A DNA stretch of 64,000 nucleotides from Vibrio nitrifigilis (lineage in GTDB: Bacteria > Pseudomonadota > Gammaproteobacteria > Enterobacterales > Vibrionaceae). The notes under the pieces are model-generated. The model saw only the letters and a program-made list of their open reading frames with translations. It did not search any database and had not been told where the DNA came from. Numbering within the stretch: position 1 is the first letter of the stretch; every line of letters begins with the position of its first letter. The position numbers and the translations under genes were made by a program. Below, in pieces: positions 16,706 through 25,602 of the stretch. The stretch covers positions 1,240,001 to 1,304,000 of the forward strand of contig NZ_JADPMR010000001.1 in NCBI RefSeq assembly GCF_015686695.1. The letters are read 5' to 3'.

Positions 16706-18961
16706 ATGAGCTCTTTACGTCAAAAGTGGATCAGTGAACCGGTATTTAAGTGGTTTAAGCAAGTTCTACCTCCTTTATCTGCGACAGAAAAAGAAGCGAT
16801 GGAAGCGGGCAGTGTTTGGTGGGAAGGAGAACTGTTTTCTGGTAAGCCTAACTTTGAGTACCTGCTGCAATTTCCCATTCCAACCCTGACAGAAGATGAA
16901 CAGTCTTTCATTAATCATGAACTAGAAACCTTGCTGGGTATGATTGATGACTTTCAAATCATGGAACAGCAACGTTTACCCGATGAAATCTGGGATTATT
17001 TACGTAAAGAACGCTTTTTTTCTCTCATCATCGCCAAAAAATATGGCGGGCGTGAATTCTCAGCCTTAGCCAATTCCACGATCGTGACTAAAATTGCAAC
17101 CCGCAGTATCAGTGTTGCTGTGACTGTTATGGTGCCGAATTCTTTAGGGCCCGGAGAGTTACTCAGTCATTATGGCACCAAGGAGCAATGTGACTATTGG
17201 CTACCTCGATTAGCGGATGGTCGGGAAATTCCATGCTTTGCATTGACGGGGCCTGAAGCCGGATCTGATGCGGGCAGTATTCCAGATAAGGGGATTGTCT
17301 GTTGGGGAGAATTCGAAGGTGAAAAAGTATTAGGCATCAGACTCACGTGGGATAAACGCTACATTACACTCGCGCCAGTTGCCACAGTGTTAGGGCTCGC
17401 TTTCAAATTGCACGATCCGGATCATTTACTTGGTGACATAGAGCAACTTGGGATCACTTGTGCGTTGATCCCAACCGATCATCCAGGAGTTGATACTGGG
17501 GATCGCCATGATCCTATGGGGCTCGCTTTTATGAACGGTCCGACTCGAGGTAAGGATGTGTTCATTCCCATGGATTGGCTGATTGGCGGGCAACAATACG
17601 CAGGTAAAGGCTGGCGTATGCTGGTGGAATGTTTGTCAGCAGGCAGAGGAATATCACTACCTGCTTTAGGCGCCGCTATTGGTCATTTAACCAGCCGTAC
17701 AACGGGCGCATATGCTTATGTGCGTAAGCAATTTGGCGTGTCGATTGGTAAATTTGAGGGTGTAGCTCAGGCATTAGGGAGAATTGGCGGATTAAGTTAT
17801 TTACTTGAAGCAACACGAACGCTAACCACGACGGCACTCGATCTCGGGGAAAAGCCAAGTGTGGTCACGGCAATTGCTAAGTATCATATGACTGAAATGG
17901 GCAGAACGATTTTAGCGGATGCAATGGATATACATGCCGGTCGAGCCATTCAGGGCGGACCGATGAATTACTTTCGCTCACATTATTTAGGGATTCCTAT
18001 CGCAATTACGGTAGAAGGGGCCAATATCCTTACTCGTAATTTAATGATTTTTGGTCAAGGTGCGACGCGTTGTCACCCTTACGTACTTAAAGAAATGGCG
18101 GCAGCTGCCAATGATGACCCTAAGCAAGGTTTGCATGATTTTGATCATTGGCTTTTTAAACACATGGCTCATTCGGGTGTGATGACCTTGAAAGCATTAA
18201 CCTCAGCACTCACCAGCTCTTACTTCCTCTCTGTGCCAAACTCCATCACACACTATCGCCGTGAATATCAGCACTTATCGCGGCTAAGCAGTGGCCTAGC
18301 GATTGCTACCGATGCTGCAATGCTAACGCTTGGTGGGGCACTAAAGCGTAAGGAACTTATCTCTGCTCGTCTCGGTGATGCGCTGGCTTATCTCTATATG
18401 GCGAGCGCTGCTCTAAAACGCTTTTACAGTGAAGGCCAGCAACAGCAAGACAAACCTTATGTTGATTATGCTTTAGAACATTGCTTTTACCATGCGGCCG
18501 ATAGCTTGGAAGAAGCGTTAAATAACTTCCCTAACCAGTGGGTAGGCAAATTGATTCGCTCGTTAATCTTTCCTTTAGGGCAGCGTTTCACACCTCCTAA
18601 AGATGAACAAGCATTACAGATTGCCCGTTTATTGATGACGCCAGGCGTAGATCGAGATCGGATGACCTTTCTTTGTCATCGCCAAGATCAAGAGCATGAC
18701 AATATTGGCTTGATAGATAAGGCTTTTGTCGCCATGTATCAAGTAAGACCGATCGAACGTCGAGTATTGCAAGCGGGAGCGGCAGGACAAATTAATCTTA
18801 AACAGCCATTGGCAGATAGATTACAAGAAGCTTTGGCGGCAGGGGTTATCATGCCAAGTGAACTGGAGGCGGTGTTAAAAGCAGAGGCGTTAAGGGTTAA
18901 AGCGATTCAAGTGGATCACTTTAATCATGACAAATCAGAGGTTTTGACCAATATCATTTGA
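16706..18961 (+). CDS. fadE: Acyl-CoA dehydrogenase FadE
   Basis: The enzyme catalyses the first step of fatty-acid beta-oxidation, turning acyl-CoA into trans-2-enoyl-CoA with FAD. The 751-residue protein aligns with E. coli FadE (814) from about its residue 64: SEPVFKWFKQVLPPLSATEKEAM, then LTGPEAGSDAGSIPDKGIVC, LTWDKRYITLAPVATVLGLA, NGPTRGKDVF, GWRMLVECLSAGRGISLP and ITVEGANILTRNLMIFGQGA. What is missing is the hydrophobic N-terminal segment that anchors the E. coli enzyme. The start is nonetheless well supported (GAGAGGAGC before the ATG), so a soluble short form is real in this genome. It is monocistronic. A FadR-like box lies upstream. Confidence 0.93.
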   Translation: MSSLRQKWISEPVFKWFKQVLPPLSATEKEAMEAGSVWWEGELFSGKPNFEYLLQFPIPTLTEDEQSFINHELETLLGMIDDFQIMEQQRLPDEIWDYLRKERFFSLIIAKKYGGREFSALANSTIVTKIATRSISVAVTVMVPNSLGPGELLSHYGTKEQCDYWLPRLADGREIPCFALTGPEAGSDAGSIPDKGIVCWGEFEGEKVLGIRLTWDKRYITLAPVATVLGLAFKLHDPDHLLGDIEQLGITCALIPTDHPGVDTGDRHDPMGLAFMNGPTRGKDVFIPMDWLIGGQQYAGKGWRMLVECLSAGRGISLPALGAAIGHLTSRTTGAYAYVRKQFGVSIGKFEGVAQALGRIGGLSYLLEATRTLTTTALDLGEKPSVVTAIAKYHMTEMGRTILADAMDIHAGRAIQGGPMNYFRSHYLGIPIAITVEGANILTRNLMIFGQGATRCHPYVLKEMAAAANDDPKQGLHDFDHWLFKHMAHSGVMTLKALTSALTSSYFLSVPNSITHYRREYQHLSRLSSGLAIATDAAMLTLGGALKRKELISARLGDALAYLYMASAALKRFYSEGQQQQDKPYVDYALEHCFYHAADSLEEALNNFPNQWVGKLIRSLIFPLGQRFTPPKDEQALQIARLLMTPGVDRDRMTFLCHRQDQEHDNIGLIDKAFVAMYQVRPIERRVLQAGAAGQINLKQPLADRLQEALAAGVIMPSELEAVLKAEALRVKAIQVDHFNHDKSEVLTNII

Positions 18962-19046
18962 ACCTCTACAATTTAACCCGCTATGAATGACGATGAGAAG
19001 GTCGCATTGTCACTTTTAAACGGATACTAAGTAGAAAAGGCTTCTA

Positions 19047-19195
19047 ATGCCTCAATGACCTCAAGGTGCAGGATTTAGAGTGTCATCAACGAACACCGTT
19101 CAAGCTTAATGACGGAGGGGGGATTCCTTTTTTAACGTAATTAGGCGTTGGAATGGCTTGCTGGTTGAAATGCATCTTGAAGTGACTTGGGTATA
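19047..19195. repeat. Decayed copy of the palindromic element
   Basis: The left end (CAATGACCTCAAGGTGCAGG), the middle hairpin region and the right end (GCATCTTGAAGTGACTTGGG followed by TATA) are recognisable, but about 115 bp are lost and many bases are changed. It lies between fadE and fabV. Confidence 0.7.
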
Positions 19196-19339
19196 AATAG
19201 GAGCCTTTTGTCATTTATTGTACGAATTTTGGACAAGAGTGCTCCAACCACTTAGGATTTAGGCCTATTTTTACAGAAATAGGATGCGAACAGGCGGCGA
19301 ACCTTTTATCCTATCGAAGATTTTTGAAGGAAGTTGAAT

Positions 19340-20542
19340 ATGATCATCAAACCTAAAATTCGCGGATTTATCTGTACAACAACGCACCCAGTGGGTTGTG
19401 AAGCGAACGTAAAAGAACAAATTGAATTCACTAAAGCTCAAGGCCCAATCAAAAACGCACCAAAACGCGTACTTGTTATTGGTTCTTCAAGCGGTTACGG
19501 CCTGTCATCTCGCATAGCAGCAGCATTTGGCGGCGGCGCAGCGACTATTGGTGTATTCTTCGAAAAACCAGGTACTGAGAAAAAACCAGGTACTGCAGGT
19601 TACTACAACTCAGCAGCGTTCGATAAGTTCGCTAAAGCTGAAGGACTTTACTCTAAAAGCCTAAATGGCGATGCTTTCTCTAACGAAGCAAAAGAAAAAA
19701 CCATCGAATTGATCAAAGAAGACTTAGGTCAAATTGACATGGTGGTTTACTCGCTAGCATCTCCTGTACGTAAATTGCCAGAAACAGGTGAACTGGTTCG
19801 TTCATCTCTAAAACCAATCGGACAAACTTACACGTCTACAGCAGTAGACACTAACCGTGACGTGATCATCGAAGCAAGCGTTGAGCCTGCAACTGAACAA
19901 GAAATCGAAGACACTATCACTGTTATGGGTGGTCAAGATTGGGAACTTTGGATCAATGCTCTAGAAGAAGCTGGCGTATTGGCTGAAGGTTGCAAAACCG
20001 TTGCTTACAGCTACATCGGTACTGAGCTAACTTGGCCGATCTACTGGGACGGTGCTCTAGGCCGTGCGAAGATGGACCTAGACCGCGCAGCAGCTGAGCT
20101 AAACGCAAAACTGTCTGCTAAAGGCGGCAGTGCAAACGTTGCTGTGCTGAAATCTGTTGTGACTCAAGCAAGTTCTGCAATTCCTGTGATGCCTCTGTAC
20201 ATCGCAATGGTATTTAAGAAAATGCGTGAAGAAGGCGTACACGAAGGTTGTATGGAACAAATTTTCCGTATGTTCAGCCAACGTCTATACAAAGAAGATG
20301 GTTCTGCTCCAGAAGTGGATGACAAAAACCGTTTACGCCTAGACGATCTAGAACTGCGTGAAGATATCCAAAAACACTGTCAGGAGCTTTGGCCTCAAAT
20401 TACCACTGAGAACCTAAAAGAACTGACTGATTACGTTGAATATAAAGAAGAGTTCTTGAAACTGTTTGGTTTCGGCATTGAAGGTGTTGATTACGAAGCA
20501 GACGTTGATACTCAAGTTGAGTTTGACTTAATTAACTTCTAA
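19340..20542 (+). CDS. fabV: Enoyl-ACP/enoyl-CoA reductase FabV
   Basis: The enzyme carries out the NADH-dependent last step of fatty-acid elongation, in a class that resists triclosan. The protein matches Vibrio cholerae FabV nearly throughout. The in-frame TTG at 19334 is not the start: the ATG at 19340 gives the family N-terminus MIIKPKIRGFICTTTHPVGC (400 residues) and has GAAGGAAG six bases upstream. The nucleotide-binding motif is GSSSGYGLSSRIAAAFGG (about 48-65). The catalytic Tyr-(X)8-Lys pair is Y235 and K244 in YWDGALGRAK. Codon use is clearly more biased than in the neighbours, suggesting strong expression. Monocistronic with a good terminator. Confidence 0.96.
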   Translation: MIIKPKIRGFICTTTHPVGCEANVKEQIEFTKAQGPIKNAPKRVLVIGSSSGYGLSSRIAAAFGGGAATIGVFFEKPGTEKKPGTAGYYNSAAFDKFAKAEGLYSKSLNGDAFSNEAKEKTIELIKEDLGQIDMVVYSLASPVRKLPETGELVRSSLKPIGQTYTSTAVDTNRDVIIEASVEPATEQEIEDTITVMGGQDWELWINALEEAGVLAEGCKTVAYSYIGTELTWPIYWDGALGRAKMDLDRAAAELNAKLSAKGGSANVAVLKSVVTQASSAIPVMPLYIAMVFKKMREEGVHEGCMEQIFRMFSQRLYKEDGSAPEVDDKNRLRLDDLELREDIQKHCQELWPQITTENLKELTDYVEYKEEFLKLFGFGIEGVDYEADVDTQVEFDLINF

Positions 20543-20570
20543 TTCTGAGTTAATTGGCCAATTTCATACA

Positions 20571-20591
20571 AAGGCGCTCATTGAGCGCCTT
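20571..20591 (+). terminator. fabV terminator
   Basis: AAGGCGCTCA pairs with TGAGCGCCTT and is followed by TTTCTTTT. Confidence 0.9.
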
Positions 20592-20619
20592 TTCTTTTGG
20601 TGTTTTTCAGCGATAAAAA

Positions 20620-20639
20620 AGCCCCGCAATGGCGGGGCT
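20620..20639 (-). terminator. ybjL terminator
   Basis: AGCCCCGC pairs with GCGGGGCT; on the minus strand a T6 run follows (A-run 20615-20620). Confidence 0.9.
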
Positions 20640-20656
20640 CATCAGATTGAAACATG

Positions 20657-22339
20657 TTAATTAAGCAAGATTAAAATGGTGCCGGCTAAGGTCATCAAAA
20701 TATTGGCAATGGCGTAGGTACCTGCATATCCCAAAGCGGGGATGGTTGATTTTGCGTAATCGTTGACGATATCCATGGCTGGTGCACAGGTTCTCGCACC
20801 GATAATCGCCCCGAATAATAGTGCACGGTTCATTTTTAGTACGTAAGCGCCAACGATGTAGGCTAACACAACAGGCACGACACTGACTAAGAACGATAAG
20901 GCGATCACTTTCAAACCGAAGTCAGAAAGGTGTTCAAACATCTGTCCACCCGCACTTAAACCGATACCAACCATAAAGAACATTAGCCCTAGATCTTTAA
21001 CCATGTTTAATGCCCCCTGCGGTACATAACCGAAAGTAGGATGGTTAGCACGTAGAAAACCTAGTGTGATCCCGGATAATAATAAGCCCACTGCGTTGCC
21101 CAAGCTAAAGGATACTTGGCCAAAGGTCATTGTGATCAAACCGAACAAAATACCCAAAATAAAAAAGCTACAAAACGCCACGAGGTCTGCCATTTGGCTA
21201 TGGATCGAGATAAACCCGATTTTGTCAGCCAGTCCTTGAACACGCGTTTTCTCACCACTGACTTGAAGTACGTCGCCTTTTGCTAAGACAATGTCAGAGT
21301 CCATTGGCATCTCGATTTGCGCCCGAACCACACGGTTTAGGAAACAACCGTATTCTGAAAGGTTTAATTCAGATAAACGTTTCCCAGCAATCGAATCACT
21401 TTTTACTACGATCTCTTCATCAGAAATACGCAGGTCAAGTAGGTTTCGGTCGAACACTTCTTTACCATTACGGAAACTCGGGTCCAACCGTGCATGACTG
21501 TCTGGATAGCCTACCAAGGCAATTTCGTCGCCTTCTTGTAAGATCGCGTCACCATCTGGGTGGGCGAGGATACCATTTCGGCGCACACGTTCAATATAAC
21601 AGCCTGTTTGACGGTAAATACCTAATTCACGCAAGTTACGGCCATCAACCCAGTTTGTCAGTTCAGGACCAACACGATAAGCGCGGATAATCGGTAAATA
21701 GACTTTACGTTGGCTATTACCACCAAGTCCACGTTCACGCGCAATTTGTTGTGCGGAATCAGATAGGTTCTGCTTTTGGATTTTTGGGAGCAGTTTTGCA
21801 AACATAATCATGCTAATGAGACCAATCAGATATGCCATTGCATAACCGACTGAGACACTATCGAGCACTAAGCCTAAATCTTTATTATGAGGGATTTGGG
21901 CTAACCCAGAGTTGATGGCATCTTGAGCCCCTACTAAAACCGGAGTTGAAGTCAGTGCCCCGGCCATCATACCAGCAGAAACGCCGTAATCGAGGCCAAA
22001 ATAATAGCTACCAAAATAGGTAATCCACATCGCGGTGACCAACACGACTAAGCTGAGAATTAAGTAATGTTTACCGTCGCGGAAAAAAATACCAAAAAAA
22101 TTGGGTCCCGCTTCGATACCTACACAGTAGATGAAAAGCATAAACCCAATGGTTAAAGATTCGGAACTGATTGAGAAACCGAGATGTCCCATCACCAGTG
22201 CGGTGACAAGTACACCTATAGAGTTGCCTAATTGAAGGCCGCCGATCCTTATTTTACCGATCCCCAGCCCTATGGCTAAAACGACAAAAATAAGAAGAAT
22301 AGGGTTTTGTTTTAACAGAAGTACGACGTCTATATTCAC
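20657..22339 (-). CDS. ybjL: AspT/YidE-type putative transporter YbjL
   Basis: This 560-residue inner-membrane protein is collinear with E. coli YbjL (561). N-terminal helices (about 5-185) include FMLFIYCVGIEAGPNFFGIFF and MMAGALTSTPVLVGAQ. Two RCK_C (TrkA-C) domains follow (about 205-370; IRAYRVGPELTNWVDGRNL and later LNRVVRAQIEMP). A second helical half has FGYVPQGALNMVKDLGLMFF and FGAIIGARTCAPAM. The aspartate:alanine exchanger family is the only characterised branch; the YbjL substrate is unknown. The start is GTG, which fits the E. coli N-terminus. grxA lies upstream on the same strand, as in E. coli, but has its own terminator in between. Confidence 0.9.
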   Translation of the reverse strand: MNIDVVLLLKQNPILLIFVVLAIGLGIGKIRIGGLQLGNSIGVLVTALVMGHLGFSISSESLTIGFMLFIYCVGIEAGPNFFGIFFRDGKHYLILSLVVLVTAMWITYFGSYYFGLDYGVSAGMMAGALTSTPVLVGAQDAINSGLAQIPHNKDLGLVLDSVSVGYAMAYLIGLISMIMFAKLLPKIQKQNLSDSAQQIARERGLGGNSQRKVYLPIIRAYRVGPELTNWVDGRNLRELGIYRQTGCYIERVRRNGILAHPDGDAILQEGDEIALVGYPDSHARLDPSFRNGKEVFDRNLLDLRISDEEIVVKSDSIAGKRLSELNLSEYGCFLNRVVRAQIEMPMDSDIVLAKGDVLQVSGEKTRVQGLADKIGFISIHSQMADLVAFCSFFILGILFGLITMTFGQVSFSLGNAVGLLLSGITLGFLRANHPTFGYVPQGALNMVKDLGLMFFMVGIGLSAGGQMFEHLSDFGLKVIALSFLVSVVPVVLAYIVGAYVLKMNRALLFGAIIGARTCAPAMDIVNDYAKSTIPALGYAGTYAIANILMTLAGTILILLN

Positions 22340-22459
22340 TGTTGAGGCTCAAATACTATTTGGCATAGGGTGGTGGATTAACTGGATGGATTGTATCTGA
22401 TAATGAGAAAAAAATAAGTGAATTTTTCGTGTTTTACATAGAATTTATCGTGCTATGAA

Positions 22460-22485
22460 AAAACCCGCTTTTGAGAGCGGGTTTT
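22460..22485 (-). terminator. grxA terminator
   Basis: AAAACCCGCT and AGCGGGTTTT form a 10-bp stem with the loop TTTGAG. A T-run continues on the minus strand. Confidence 0.88.
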
Positions 22486-22541
22486 ACGAATTATGAAGTG
22501 TCAAAATACGGATTAAACGTAATTATTTTGACGGGACGCGA

Positions 22542-22805
22542 TTAGTCAAATAGACCTAAGTTTTCTTTCGCGTACGCTTCAAATTCAGAGCAACCACCAA
22601 TCGGTTGTTGATCAATAAAGATTTGTGGCACAGTTTCTACTGGTTTACCTACGCTTTTAGATAGATCTTCTTTTGAAATACCTTCCGCTTGGATGTCAAC
22701 GTAGCGGTAGTTAAAGTCTTCAAGCTTTTCTTTTAGAGTTTCTGCGTGCTCTTTTGCGCGTACACAGAATGGACAGCCAGGGCGACCAAAAATTACTACA
22801 AACAT
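22542..22805 (-). CDS. grxA: Glutaredoxin 1
   Basis: This dithiol glutaredoxin reduces ribonucleotide reductase and other disulfides with glutathione. The protein has 87 residues and carries the active site CPFC (residues 11-14 in FGRPGCPFCVRAKEHAE), the cis-Pro loop ETVPQIFIDQQPIGG and a C-terminal KENLG like E. coli GrxA (85 residues). Longer in-frame starts exist up to 22892, but the ATG at 22805 has AAGGAGAG in front and gives the family length. The neighbour ybjL is conserved from enterobacteria. Confidence 0.95.
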   Translation of the reverse strand: MFVVIFGRPGCPFCVRAKEHAETLKEKLEDFNYRYVDIQAEGISKEDLSKSVGKPVETVPQIFIDQQPIGGCSEFEAYAKENLGLFD

Positions 22806-22994
22806 AACTCTCTCCTTAATTATCTTTGATGCCAATATGCCTGATGCATTACAGGAAATAAAGTAGCAATTACCATTCAATTCAATAGGCAAAAACTATT
22901 GTTCGTAATTTCAGCATTTTTTGGCGTATCTGTAACCATTGACTCAGTATATCAAGTATAGCTTATGAAACTAGATGAGCTTAATAGGAGGATA

Positions 22995-23008
22995 GCGTGA
23001 TATCACGC
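22995..23008. promoter_or_regulatory. 14-bp perfect palindrome between grxA and the ADH-like gene
   Basis: GCGTGATATCACGC is fully self-complementary and sits in the 313-bp divergent promoter region (22806-23118). A partial repeat of its half, AAGCGTGAA, follows at about 23021. This looks like an operator; the regulator is not identified. The rest of the gap shows nothing else. Confidence 0.45.
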
Positions 23009-23118
23009 ATAGTCTGACGTAAAGCGTGAATTTTAAGCGATGTATTTGTCGTAAATCACTCTAAAAAATTTGGTAATTGCGTATAGATACGTTATCGGGC
23101 GGTTTTAGAGGAAAGGTT

Positions 23119-24366
23119 ATGTTTCAATTTATGTCACCGACAAGAATCATATTTGGTGAAGGTTGTTTTGTGCAGTCTTTACCGTTAATTCGGCAATATG
23201 GTTATAACATTTTGTTGGTGTCAGGGCATGACTTAACACGATGTGCGCCTTTGGTTGACGATTTTAAACAGCAGAAAAAGCGTTATCAGCATGTTTCTGT
23301 CTCTTCTGAACCGAATATTACTATGATTGAAGAAACCGCGGCCTTGGGAAGAAAGTTTCATCCTGATGTTGTTGTTGCTATTGGTGGTGGGAGTGTGATG
23401 GATACCGGTAAAGCCCTAGCCGCTATTATCCCTAACCAAGGTAGCGTATACGATTATGTTGAAGTGATTGGACGTAACGTACCGCTCAAAGCAAAGCCAC
23501 TTCCATTTATCGCTATTCCAACAACGGCGAGTTCCGGTGCCGAAGTGACAAAAAAGGCGGTATTACGTTCGGGTCAGGACCGAATAAAAGTCAGTCTGCG
23601 TAGTAATGACATGATTGCCAGTCTTGCTATTGTTGATCCTGCATTAACCTATGGAACAGAGCGCTGCCTTTCAGGCCGTGGTGTCATGGAAGCCTTTGCT
23701 AATTTGATGGAAGTCTTTGTTTGTAGCGCACCCAATTTATTGACGGATATGGTGTGCAAAGAAGGCTTGGAAAAAATTGCTATTTCAGGATTAAAAGCCT
23801 GCTTGCATGATAATAAAGGTGCACGATCTGATGTGTCATTTGCAGCAATGCTGGGGGGCGTAGCGCTTAATAATGGTCAGTTAGGGGCGGCGCATGGACT
23901 CGCAGCTGCATTAGGTGGAAAACTAGAAGCCCCACATAGTGTGATTACCTCGCGCTTAGCGCCGTTTGTTATGCATGAAAATATCGTGATGGCAGCACGT
24001 CAGAGACGCCATGATATTTTGGCACGCTATAAGGCTTTAGCTGAGATATTAACCGGTAGGCGTCATGTGAATGTGGAAGATGGTGTATTGTGGGTTAATA
24101 TGATGTTAGATCAATTGGATATTCCACCGTTGGATAGTTTTGGCATTTGCCAGACATCTTTTGAGAAGGTTACGCAAGATGCATTGCGTTCGCATTCGAT
24201 TAAGGGAAATCCAATGCCATTAACCAGCGAGCGGTTGATGTATGTATTGAATCAAGTGTGTCGCTGTGGCGGTTCAGAGGTGAAACAAACGTTACAGACA
24301 GAAGTAAACAGTGTTGAAGTGGTTGAGCAAACCAACGTTTCAACGCCAAACTCTTATTCTTCTTAA
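23119..24366 (+). CDS. Iron-type alcohol dehydrogenase homologue with altered metal site
   Basis: The protein has 415 residues from the ATG at 23119, which has GAGGAAAGG upstream; the in-frame TTG at 23077 is less likely. The Fe-ADH fold is clear: MSPTRIIFGEGC at the start, GGGSVMDTGKAL near residue 98, and PTTASSGAEVTKKAV. The stretch normally reading MDALTHAIEAY is MEAFANLMEVF, so the usual Asp ligand is Glu and the His ligand is Asn. The later pair of His (GAAHGLAAALGGKLEAPHSV) is present. Iron binding may be weakened, changed to another metal, or lost. It follows grxA divergently and shares a bidirectional terminator with hexR. Function is unknown beyond the family. Confidence 0.82.
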   Translation: MFQFMSPTRIIFGEGCFVQSLPLIRQYGYNILLVSGHDLTRCAPLVDDFKQQKKRYQHVSVSSEPNITMIEETAALGRKFHPDVVVAIGGGSVMDTGKALAAIIPNQGSVYDYVEVIGRNVPLKAKPLPFIAIPTTASSGAEVTKKAVLRSGQDRIKVSLRSNDMIASLAIVDPALTYGTERCLSGRGVMEAFANLMEVFVCSAPNLLTDMVCKEGLEKIAISGLKACLHDNKGARSDVSFAAMLGGVALNNGQLGAAHGLAAALGGKLEAPHSVITSRLAPFVMHENIVMAARQRRHDILARYKALAEILTGRRHVNVEDGVLWVNMMLDQLDIPPLDSFGICQTSFEKVTQDALRSHSIKGNPMPLTSERLMYVLNQVCRCGGSEVKQTLQTEVNSVEVVEQTNVSTPNSYSS

Positions 24367-24378
24367 TGCTTGAAAAAT

Positions 24379-24420
24379 GATATAAAAAAGCGAAGCTCGA
24401 GGGCTTCGCTTTTTTATATC
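24379..24420. terminator. Strong bidirectional terminator
   Basis: A perfect 18-bp inverted repeat (24379-24396 with 24403-24420) has the GC core AGCGAAGC/GCTTCGCT and A/T runs on both flanks. It ends both the ADH-like gene and hexR. Confidence 0.92.
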
Positions 24421-24427
24421 ATGTCAA

Positions 24428-25285
24428 TTACGATAAATTTGAATACTTATCGTACCGAGAGTCTTTCAGTGCTTCTTTCACACGTTTTAAGTTTTCTCTA
24501 AAGCCAGAACCACGGCGTAGAGTAAAACCCGTCGCCAATACGTCAATGACCGTCATTTGAACAACGCGGCTCGCCATTGGCATATAGACGTCAGTATCTT
24601 CTGGCACGTCGAGGCAAATAGACAGTGAACTCACTTGATCAAGAGGTGAGTCTTTTGCGGTAATCGCAATCACTGTCGCACCATTCTCTTTCGCTAGATG
24701 GGCGATTTCTACTTGGCTTTTGGTTCGTCCTGTATGAGAGATTAAAACAATCACATCGTTGTCGGTGCAGTTAATACAGCTCATACGCTGCATAACAATA
24801 TCTTCAAAACAAGTGATAGGAATATTGAAGCGAATAAACTTGTTTTGTGCATCGCGAGCAACAGCAGAGGACGCACCTAAACCAAAAAACGAAATACGTT
24901 TTGCTTGGGTGAGTAGATCGACAGCTCGATTGACCTGCACAGCATCGATGCTATTTTTAGCCACATCTAAGCAAGCCATCGTCGATTCGAAAATTTTGTG
25001 CGTATAGGCGTCAGGGCCGTCATCTTCTTCAACATTACGGTTTACGTAAGGAGTGCCGTTAGCCAAACTTTGAGCTAAATGCAACTTGAAGTCTGGGAAG
25101 CCTTTGGTATCTAAGCGGCGACAAAAGCGATTGACGGTAGGCTCACTCACGTCTGCCATTTTGGCAAGCGTAGCGATACTTGAATGAATAGCTGTCTGCG
25201 GGGAGGCCATAATGACTTCCGCAACCTTACGCTCAGACTTGCTAAAGTTTTCCAGATTTTTTTGGATTTTTTCTAATGTATTCAT
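24428..25285 (-). CDS. hexR: HexR, RpiR-family regulator of sugar catabolism
   Basis: The 285-residue protein opens MNTLEKIQKNLENFSKSERK like E. coli HexR and keeps the same architecture. It has an HTH_6 domain (about 1-77; DVSEPTVNRFCRRLDTKGFPDFKLHLAQSLANGTPYVNRNV) and a SIS sugar-phosphate domain (about 120-250; FFGLGASSAVARDA, ISHTGRTKSQVEIA). HexR controls Entner-Doudoroff and central carbon genes in response to KDPG. An upstream in-frame start (25351) exists, but the ATG at 25285 matches the family. The usual neighbours zwf, pgl and gnd are not in this window. Confidence 0.93.
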   Translation of the reverse strand: MNTLEKIQKNLENFSKSERKVAEVIMASPQTAIHSSIATLAKMADVSEPTVNRFCRRLDTKGFPDFKLHLAQSLANGTPYVNRNVEEDDGPDAYTHKIFESTMACLDVAKNSIDAVQVNRAVDLLTQAKRISFFGLGASSAVARDAQNKFIRFNIPITCFEDIVMQRMSCINCTDNDVIVLISHTGRTKSQVEIAHLAKENGATVIAITAKDSPLDQVSSLSICLDVPEDTDVYMPMASRVVQMTVIDVLATGFTLRRGSGFRENLKRVKEALKDSRYDKYSNLS

Positions 25286-25602
25286 AGTATTCACGCAGGC
25301 ATAAGGAATAAATCGTTGGTATGCCACAAAGAGTGTTAAAGACGGAAACAAGTCATATTTCCAAAGGCATATAGACCCAACGCCAGTGAGACGAGTATAA
25401 ACCCTAGCAAAGCTAATTCATAAATGAAACGATGTATCAAATGATGATTCTATGACAAGCCTCAAACTAAATTTCATAAAAACTACAGTTTCCCTCATTT
25501 CTAAACGCAATAACTTATTGTTTCAAGAGAAAACTGTCGGCTTAATTACGAGATTACGAAATAAATTTTCAGTCAGATGTAATTTTGCTCTATTACTCGA
25601 CA
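25286..25602. other. Intergenic region between panP and hexR
   Basis: It should hold the hexR promoter. No HexR-type palindrome (TGTAAT...ATTACA), hairpin or repeat copy could be made out. Confidence 0.45.

Noticed and set aside
25576..25602. HexR operator upstream of hexR
   Set aside because: TGTAATTTTGC...TATTAC has the right half-sites but the spacing is wrong and it abuts the panP 3' end.
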